10,838 nt of DNA from an uncultured Raoultella sp. (GTDB lineage Bacteria; Pseudomonadota; Gammaproteobacteria; Enterobacterales; Enterobacteriaceae). This document shows positions 6,291-10,838 of the stretch, in pieces. Made by a program: the position numbers and the translations under genes. How positions within the stretch are numbered: position 1 is the stretch's first letter; each line of letters opens with the position of its first letter. The notes under the pieces were generated by a model, which saw only the letters and a program-made list of their open reading frames with translations, searched no databases and had not been told where the DNA came from. The DNA lies in NCBI GenBank assembly GCA_900759445.1, contig CAAEVH010000046.1:1-10838 (forward strand), read 5' to 3'.

Positions 6291-7586
6291 ATGAAAAAAA
6301 ATCAAAATTTACGCAGTCTGGCGGCGAAAGCCGTTGAGCAGGTTGTCGAACAAGGTCAGTCATTAAGTAACGTTCTGCCGCCATTACAGCAAAAGGTCGG
6401 GGAAAAGGACAAAGCGCTGCTGCAAGAGCTGTGTTTTGGTGTCCTGCGTACCCTCAGCCAGCTGGACTGGCTGGTTAACAAACTGATGGCTCGCCCGATG
6501 ACGGGCAAACAGCGAACCGTTCACTATTTAATTATGGTGGGGTTTTATCAGCTGCTCTATACCCGCATTCCGGCCCATGCTGCGCTGGCGGAAACGGTGG
6601 AAGGCGCGGTAGCCATCAAACGTCCGCAGTTGAAGGGACTCATCAACGGCGTTTTACGCCAGTTTCAGCGCCAGCAGGAAGCTTTATTGGCCGAATTTGC
6701 CCAAAGCGAGAGTCGTTTTCTTCATCCGGCATGGCTGCTCAAGCGTTTGCAAAAATCATGGCCGCAGCAATGGCAAGCGATTGTCGATGCAAATAACCAA
6801 CGCCCGCCCATGTGGCTGCGCGTAAACCGCAGTCATCATTCACGCGATGAGTGGCTCGCGCTTCTGGAAGAGGCCGGACTGCACGGTTTTACCCACCCTG
6901 ATTATCCTGATGCGGTGCGTCTGGCAACGCCGGCCCCCGTTCAGGCATTACCCGGATTCGACCAGGGCTGGGTTACCGTCCAGGATGCTTCAGCCCAGGG
7001 CTGCATGCGCTATCTGACCCCAGAAAATGGCGAGAGAATCCTCGACCTGTGTGCTGCTCCTGGGGGTAAAACGACGCATATTCTGGAAGTCGCGCCGCAG
7101 GCCAGCGTTCTGGCGGTTGATATTGATGAGCAGCGCCTGTCGCGTGTCTATGACAATCTGAAGCGACTCGGCATGAAAGCGCAGGTGAAACAGGGTGATG
7201 GCCGCTATCCCGCTCAGTGGTGTGAAGACGAACAGTTTGATCGCATTCTGCTCGATGCCCCCTGTTCCGCAACGGGCGTCATTCGTCGTCATCCGGATAT
7301 TAAATGGCTACGCCGCGATCGCGACATTGCCGAGCTGGCCCAGCTGCAGGCGGAGATTCTTGACGCCATCTGGCCTCATCTGAAACCTGGCGGAACACTG
7401 GTCTATGCGACCTGCTCAATTCTTCCGGAAGAGAATAGCCAACAAATTGCTGCCTTCCTCAAGCGTACGCCAGATGCAGAGCTCAGCCTCACCGGCACGC
7501 CTGAGCTGCCGGGCGTGCAAAATTTGCCCGGCGCAGAAGAGGGTGATGGGTTCTTTTACGCTAAGCTGATCAAACATCGGAAATAA
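6291..7586 (+). CDS. rsmB: 16S rRNA m5C967 methyltransferase RsmB
   Basis: RsmB (Fmu/Sun) uses S-adenosylmethionine to methylate cytosine 967 of 16S rRNA. The 431 residues are about the length of the E. coli protein (429). An N-terminal NusB-like RNA-binding helical domain (about 1-140) precedes the Rossmann methyltransferase domain. The SAM loop [11 protein letters not shown] lies at 251-261 and the acidic SAM ribose contact in VDIDE at 276-280. Motif [10 protein letters not shown] carries Cys325, and motif [13 protein letters not shown] carries the nucleophile Cys375. Both cysteines of the two-cysteine RNA m5C mechanism are present. The ATG at 6291 has a weak ribosome site (GCGG). It lies 52 bases after fmt, beyond the terminator-like hairpin, and 13 bases before trkA. 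Confidence 0.97.
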   Translation: MKKNQNLRSLAAKAVEQVVEQGQSLSNVLPPLQQKVGEKDKALLQELCFGVLRTLSQLDWLVNKLMARPMTGKQRTVHYLIMVGFYQLLYTRIPAHAALAETVEGAVAIKRPQLKGLINGVLRQFQRQQEALLAEFAQSESRFLHPAWLLKRLQKSWPQQWQAIVDANNQRPPMWLRVNRSHHSRDEWLALLEEAGLHGFTHPDYPDAVRLATPAPVQALPGFDQGWVTVQDASAQGCMRYLTPENGERILDLCAAPGGKTTHILEVAPQASVLAVDIDEQRLSRVYDNLKRLGMKAQVKQGDGRYPAQWCEDEQFDRILLDAPCSATGVIRRHPDIKWLRRDRDIAELAQLQAEILDAIWPHLKPGGTLVYATCSILPEENSQQIAAFLKRTPDAELSLTGTPELPGVQNLPGAEEGDGFFYAKLIKHRK

Positions 7587-7599
7587 TGGATCACTGCTG

Positions 7600-8976
7600 A
7601 TGAAGATTATTATTCTGGGCGCCGGTCAGGTAGGCGGAACTCTTGCGGAAAACCTCGTGGGAGAAAACAACGATATCACCCTGGTCGACACCAATGGTGA
7701 CCGCCTGCGCAGCCTGCAGGATAAATTTGACCTCCGCGTTGTTCAGGGGCACGGTTCCCACCCACGCGTGCTGCGTGAAGCTGGCGCCGATGATGCCGAC
7801 ATGCTGGTTGCCGTAACCAGTTCAGATGAAACCAATATGGTGGCCTGCCAGGTTGCCTATTCACTGTTCAATACGCCTAATCGTATTGCGCGTATCCGTT
7901 CCCCGGATTATGTACGAGATGCCGAAAAACTGTTCCACTCGGAAGCGGTGCCTATCGATCATCTGATCGCGCCTGAACAGTTAGTTATCGACAATATCTA
8001 CCGACTTATTGAATATCCAGGTGCACTGCAGGTCGTAAACTTTGCCGAAGGTAAAGTCAGCCTCGCGGTCGTAAAAGCCTACTACGGCGGTCCACTGGTA
8101 GGGAATGCGCTCTCGACAATGCGTGAACATATGCCGCATATCGATACTCGCGTAGCGGCCATTTTCCGCCACGACAGACCCATCCGTCCGCAGGGTTCGA
8201 CAATCGTTGAAGCCGGCGATGAAGTGTTCTTCATTGCTGCATCGCAGCATATTCGCGCCGTCATGAGCGAACTGCAGCGCCTGGAAAAACCCTATAAGCG
8301 CATCATGCTGGTTGGCGGGGGCAATATCGGTGCAGGTCTTGCTCGTCGTCTTGAGAAAGATTACAGCGTTAAGCTGATCGAACGCGATCAGCAACGCGCC
8401 GCCGAGCTTGCGGAGAAACTACAGAATACTATTGTCTTCTATGGCGATGCCTCGGATCAGGAACTGCTGGCGGAAGAACACATCGATCAAGTGGATCTCT
8501 TCATTGCCGTCACCAATGACGATGAAGCCAATATCATGTCTGCAATGCTGGCCAAACGGATGGGCGCCAAAAAAGTCATGGTGTTGATCCAGCGGAAAGC
8601 CTACGTCGATCTGGTGCAGGGTAGCGTGATCGATATTGCTATATCGCCGCAGCAAGCCACGATCTCAGCCCTACTGAGCCATGTCCGTAAGGCCGATATT
8701 GTTGGCGTCTCCTCACTGCGCCGCGGTGTCGCAGAGGCCATTGAAGCTGTAGCTCACGGCGATGAAAGTACCTCCCGTGTAGTGGGTCGCTCGATCGATG
8801 AGATCAAGCTACCGCCGGGCACGATCATCGGTGCTGTCGTCCGTGGCAATGACGTAATGATCGCGAATAATAACCTGCGTATTGAGCAGGGCGATCACGT
8901 CATTATGTTTCTGACCGACAAAAAATTTATATCCGACGTCGAGCGTCTTTTCCAACCCAGTCCTTTCTTCCTCTAA
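7600..8976 (+). CDS. trkA: Trk K+ uptake system NAD-binding regulatory subunit TrkA
   Basis: TrkA is the peripheral inner-membrane subunit that binds NAD(H) and nucleotides and gates the TrkH/TrkG potassium transporters. The 458 residues equal the E. coli length. It is built of two tandem RCK units. The first has GAGQVGG (7-13) with Asp30 at the end of beta-2. The second has GGGNIGAG (239-246) with Glu261 in the same place. Each is followed by a TrkA-C domain (about 140-225 and 370-455). There is no membrane segment. The ATG at 7600 lies 13 bases after rsmB with only a weak ribosome site (TGGA), so coupling to rsmB is probable. It is the last gene of the def-fmt-rsmB-trkA unit and is followed directly by a strong terminator. 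Confidence 0.98.
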   Translation: MKIIILGAGQVGGTLAENLVGENNDITLVDTNGDRLRSLQDKFDLRVVQGHGSHPRVLREAGADDADMLVAVTSSDETNMVACQVAYSLFNTPNRIARIRSPDYVRDAEKLFHSEAVPIDHLIAPEQLVIDNIYRLIEYPGALQVVNFAEGKVSLAVVKAYYGGPLVGNALSTMREHMPHIDTRVAAIFRHDRPIRPQGSTIVEAGDEVFFIAASQHIRAVMSELQRLEKPYKRIMLVGGGNIGAGLARRLEKDYSVKLIERDQQRAAELAEKLQNTIVFYGDASDQELLAEEHIDQVDLFIAVTNDDEANIMSAMLAKRMGAKKVMVLIQRKAYVDLVQGSVIDIAISPQQATISALLSHVRKADIVGVSSLRRGVAEAIEAVAHGDESTSRVVGRSIDEIKLPPGTIIGAVVRGNDVMIANNNLRIEQGDHVIMFLTDKKFISDVERLFQPSPFFL

Positions 8977-8982
8977 TTGCAC

Positions 8983-9006
8983 GGGCGCCTGTATGGCGCC
9001 CTTTTT
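8983..9006 (+). terminator. intrinsic terminator of the def-fmt-rsmB-trkA unit
   Basis: GGGCGCC (8983-8989) and GGCGCCC (8995-9001) form a perfect seven-pair GC stem with loop TGTAT, followed by five T. It starts six bases after the trkA stop codon and separates that unit from mscL. Confidence 0.92.
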
Positions 9007-9034
9007 GATTATCCTTTATATATCAGGGGATAAT
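9005..9034 (+). promoter_or_regulatory. probable mscL promoter
   Basis: TTGATT (9005-9010), an 18-base spacer and GATAAT (9029-9034) give a reasonable sigma70/sigmaS-type pair (four and five matches) immediately after the trkA terminator, whose T run it overlaps. E. coli mscL is known to be raised by RpoS in stationary phase and high osmolarity. The sequence does not decide which sigma factor acts here. Confidence 0.45.
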
Positions 9035-9080
9035 ATTTTTTAGCAATTATTCAACAGCAATGGCAAATGGAAATACATTT

Positions 9081-9092
9081 GATAAACTTATC
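9081..9092. repeat. short inverted repeat in the mscL leader
   Basis: GATAA (9081-9085) and TTATC (9088-9092) face each other around AC, about 28 bases before the mscL start codon. It could be a weak operator or a chance palindrome in AT-rich DNA. I know of no regulator that matches it. Confidence 0.2.
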
Positions 9093-9119
9093 ACTGTTAG
9101 CGGGTTCATGGAGAATAAA

Positions 9120-9533
9120 ATGAGTATTTTAAAAGAGTTTCGCGACTTCGCGATGCGCGGGAATGTTGTTGATTTGGCAGTGGGTGTCATCATCGGTGCG
9201 GCATTTGGTAAAATTGTATCGTCATTGGTTGCCGATATTATTATGCCGCCACTAGGCCTGCTGATTGGTGGAATTGATTTTAAATCGTTCGCCGTCACGT
9301 TACGCGATGCACACGGCGATGTCCCGGCTGTGGTAATGCATTATGGGGTGTTTATCCAGAACGTGTTTGATTTCGTGATCGTGGCCTTTGCCATTTTTAT
9401 GGCGATCAAACTGATGAATAACCTGAATCGCAAAAAGGCAGAGGCTCCTGCTGCGCCACCGGCGCCAACGAAAGAAGAAGTATTGTTGAGTGAGATTCGC
9501 GATCTGCTGAAAGAACAGAATAACCGTTCGTAA
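9120..9533 (+). CDS. mscL: Large-conductance mechanosensitive channel MscL
   Basis: MscL is the inner-membrane pentameric channel that opens near lytic tension and releases solutes after osmotic downshock. The 137 residues are close to E. coli MscL (136). The amphipathic N-terminal helix ([14 protein letters not shown]) leads into TM1 (about 15-45), which includes the gate region with Gly22. A periplasmic loop (about 50-70) and TM2 (about 75-100) follow. The charged RKK cluster (104-106) precedes an Ala/Pro-rich linker and the C-terminal bundle helix ending KEQNNRS. The ATG at 9120 is preceded by GGAG (9110-9113). An upstream in-frame start near 9060 would add 20 residues before this well-known N-terminus and is rejected. 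The stop codon directly abuts that of arfA on the other strand. Confidence 0.98.
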   Translation: MSILKEFRDFAMRGNVVDLAVGVIIGAAFGKIVSSLVADIIMPPLGLLIGGIDFKSFAVTLRDAHGDVPAVVMHYGVFIQNVFDFVIVAFAIFMAIKLMNNLNRKKAEAPAAPPAPTKEEVLLSEIRDLLKEQNNRS

Positions 9534-9749
9534 TCAGGCAACAGAAAGCAGAAGGCCAGTGGTAAAAAAGCGATTCACTCTTTTGCCACTGGCCTCCCGG
9601 TCATTCCGCCCCGCATGTTTATCTTTACGTTGGTAGCTGCCTTTCCCCTTCCGGTTTTTCTCTACTCTCTGTCTGAATAACGGGTCATGTAGCAACGCCT
9701 CAATGGCATTGTCTTTTATTTGCCCTTTGGTGTGTTGATAGCGGCTCAT
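9534..9749 (-). CDS. arfA: Alternative ribosome-rescue factor ArfA
   Basis: ArfA (YhdL) binds ribosomes stalled without a stop codon and recruits RF2 to release the peptide, as a backup to tmRNA. The full frame is 71 residues, one fewer than E. coli. Its N-terminal half, including [20 protein letters not shown] and the basic KGKGSYQRK stretch, is nearly identical. The C-terminus, [11 protein letters not shown], is hydrophobic and in E. coli marks the full-length protein for degradation. A hairpin inside the gene (9553-9595, codons about 52-66) matches the E. coli arrangement. There, the mRNA ends at or is cut in the hairpin, so the active protein is a shortened product freed by tmRNA failure. 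The ATG at 9749 has CAGGAG upstream. It lies between mscL (abutting stops) and zntR. Confidence 0.96.
   Translation of the reverse strand: MSRYQHTKGQIKDNAIEALLHDPLFRQRVEKNRKGKGSYQRKDKHAGRNDREASGKRVNRFFTTGLLLSVA
9553..9595 (-). promoter_or_regulatory. hairpin inside the arfA coding region that makes nonstop mRNA
   Basis: The arms 9553-9562 and 9586-9595 pair perfectly over ten bases. After a mismatch, the stem continues inward as AAAAG with CTTTT in the RNA, closing a loop of about nine bases. The hairpin lies wholly within the arfA frame, just before the stop. In E. coli the equivalent structure is an RNase III cleavage and transcription-termination site. It yields arfA mRNA without a stop codon, so ArfA accumulates only when trans-translation is overwhelmed. 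The stem is seen here; that mechanism is carried over from E. coli. It may also block read-through from mscL. Confidence 0.85.
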
Positions 9750-9781
9750 AATAGCTCCTGAATGTGAATGAGATCGGCGGG

Positions 9782-9810
9782 AGTGTAGATCCGCGCGATG
9801 AAAAAATCAA
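9782..9810 (-). promoter_or_regulatory. probable arfA promoter
   Basis: On the minus strand TTGATT (9810-9805), a 17-base spacer and TACACT (9787-9782) form a sigma70-like pair about 32 bases before the arfA start codon. The -35 box covers the TGA stop of zntR. Each box matches consensus at four positions. It would let arfA be transcribed apart from zntR. Confidence 0.45.
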
Positions 9811-10232
9811 CGTTCCGCCGTAGTACTACTGGCTCCTTGCTCAAGGGCCTCGAGAATAGAACAATACACGCTGCTATGGGCTGTACCGCAGCAGGCCTCA
9901 TTCAGTCGTTGCAATGAACGGCGCATTGCTTGTAGCTCTTTAATTCGTGCGTCGACTTCGCTCAGACGTGCCTGAACAATGCCTTTTGACTCCTGACAGG
10001 TATGATGCTCCGGATCAACGCGGATCGACAATAATTCGCGGATCGCTTCAAGGGTAAACCCGAGCTGACGGGCATAGCGGATGAAGCGCAGGCGCTGAAG
10101 GTCGTTCTCGGTATAGAGGCGAAATCCCCCTTCTGTACGTACATCGTGGGCCATCATCTGCTGTTTTTCATAGTAGCGAATGGTATCGGGCGTGACATCA
10201 GCCAGCTTTGCGAGTTCACCAATACGGTACAT
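9807..10232 (-). CDS. zntR: Zn(II)-responsive MerR-family activator ZntR
   Basis: ZntR is a dimeric MerR-family regulator that twists the zntA promoter when it binds zinc, turning on the ZntA export ATPase. The 141 residues equal E. coli ZntR. The N-terminal winged helix-turn-helix (MYRIGELAKLADVTPDTIRYYEK) is followed by the dimerisation coiled coil (about 80-112). The metal-binding residues are all present: Cys79, Cys114 and Cys115 (ACCGT), His119 and Cys124. The last residues (SSTTAER) differ from the E. coli tail, which ends in a cysteine; that cysteine is absent here, but the core zinc site is complete. The ATG at 10232 has GAGGAG within the last codons of yhdN, and the two genes are only two bases apart, so they are probably co-translated. 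Confidence 0.96.
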   Translation of the reverse strand: MYRIGELAKLADVTPDTIRYYEKQQMMAHDVRTEGGFRLYTENDLQRLRFIRYARQLGFTLEAIRELLSIRVDPEHHTCQESKGIVQARLSEVDARIKELQAMRRSLQRLNEACCGTAHSSVYCSILEALEQGASSTTAER

Positions 10233-10234
10233 AC

Positions 10235-10603
10235 CTACTCCTCATCAATTTTATTCTGAAGCCTGTCTGCGTATTCACCGCGTAAAAAATCGGTATTCAA
10301 CCCCGCCTGCCGTAACTTCAGTTCCAGTAAAGCAAGTCGGCGGCTGAGCTCTGCATACTGAGGATCGTCCGGACGGACCGCTTTTAATAAATCGACCAGC
10401 GCAACGGCTTCTCTTCGTTGCTCAAGTTCAGGAGGCAGACAGCCAGCATTTTTGAGTAAGCGGTAGCCCGCGCGTAATTCAGGTGGCACATGCAGGTCAT
10501 CATCCAAAGCCAGTGGCTCTCCACGACCAGGAAGATCATCAAACTCACCTTTGGTTTGTGCGTCAAGGATATGGCGTTCTGCCCACTGATCCAGCAACCA
10601 CAT
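10235..10603 (-). CDS. yhdN: YhdN, DUF1992 family protein of unknown function
   Basis: A 122-residue protein of the DUF1992 family (also found in DnaJC28-like proteins), matching E. coli YhdN in length and in the segments MWLLDQWAERHI, GEFDDLPGRGEPL and PPELRAGYRLLKNAGCLPPE. The C-terminal half is a long charged helical region. No signal peptide, membrane span or catalytic motif is visible, and its function is unknown. Two ATG codons stand in a row (10606 and 10603). I prefer the second because it gives the better seven-base distance from GGAG and the family start MWLL. The gene leads directly into zntR, so it may share zinc-related expression, but this does not show its role. Confidence 0.92.
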   Translation of the reverse strand: MWLLDQWAERHILDAQTKGEFDDLPGRGEPLALDDDLHVPPELRAGYRLLKNAGCLPPELEQRREAVALVDLLKAVRPDDPQYAELSRRLALLELKLRQAGLNTDFLRGEYADRLQNKIDEE

Positions 10604-10669
10604 CATTCGGCTCCGGGGATGAACAAAAAGAATACAGGTATTGTAGTGAAGCAGCCGTAGCGAGGATAT

Positions 10670-10697
10670 AAAAAAACCCGCCGAGGCGGGTTTTTTT
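10670..10697. terminator. bidirectional intrinsic terminator after rplQ
   Basis: Seven A (10670-10676), CCCGC (10677-10681), loop CGAG, GCGGG (10686-10690) and seven T (10691-10697) form a symmetric hairpin. Read on the minus strand it has a T run directly after the GC stem. It therefore ends the ribosomal protein operon 13 bases after the rplQ stop. The symmetry lets it stop transcription from either side. yhdN-zntR downstream would need read-through or its own promoter; I saw only weak -10-like sequence (TACAAT on the minus strand near 10640). Confidence 0.92.
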
Positions 10698-10710
10698 ACG
10701 TTACTACAGA

Positions 10711-10838
<128 letters not shown>

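Noticed and set aside
9060..9119. Longer mscL start at 9060
   Set aside because: The added residues precede the well-known MSI-KEF N-terminus, and the ATG at 9120 has a proper GGAG site.
9823..9832. Small palindrome with a GTAGTACTAC core near the end of zntR
   Set aside because: It is too short, has no loop or T run, and lies in coding sequence, so chance is the best explanation.

Overview
This window is conserved core chromosome from a member of the Enterobacteriaceae (an Escherichia/Salmonella/Citrobacter/Enterobacter/Klebsiella relative). The evidence is the gene order rrn promoter - yrdA - yrdB - aroE - tsaC - yrdD - smg - dprA - def - fmt - rsmB - trkA - mscL - arfA - zntR - yhdN - rplQ. 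This matches the Escherichia coli K-12 region between rrnD and the alpha ribosomal protein operon as I remember it. The proteins resemble the E. coli ones closely but are not identical. I cannot name the genus from the sequence alone.

Layout. Positions 1-316 hold the divergent promoter region of a ribosomal RNA operon. Its P1 and P2 promoters fire leftward, out of the window, and yrdA starts rightward from the other side. yrdA (+) converges on, and overlaps, yrdB. yrdB is the last gene of a tightly packed leftward unit, dprA-smg-yrdD-tsaC-aroE-yrdB, in which neighbouring genes overlap or nearly abut. A 128-base gap (4639-4766) separates dprA from the rightward unit def-fmt-rsmB-trkA, which ends at a strong intrinsic terminator (8983-9006). 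mscL (+) follows with its own promoter and abuts arfA (-) end to end. arfA, zntR and yhdN all read leftward. A bidirectional terminator at 10670-10697 separates them from the 3' end of rplQ (-), which runs off the right edge.

How the genes work together. Much of the window serves translation. Def and Fmt handle formyl-methionine removal and addition, RsmB methylates 16S rRNA, TsaC makes the precursor of tRNA t6A, ArfA rescues stalled ribosomes, rplQ encodes L17, and an rRNA operon promoter sits at the left edge. The remaining genes cover shikimate synthesis (AroE), DNA processing (DprA), K+ uptake (TrkA), osmotic protection (MscL) and zinc response (ZntR). YrdA, YrdB, YrdD, Smg and YhdN are conserved but have no firm role.

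I found no phage, insertion sequence, CRISPR array, tRNA or foreign island, and no new system. The points most worth a second look are regulatory: a perfect CRP-consensus core between rrn P1 and P2, a hairpin inside the arfA coding region, an intrinsic-terminator-like hairpin between fmt and rsmB, and several overlapping gene junctions with GTG starts.
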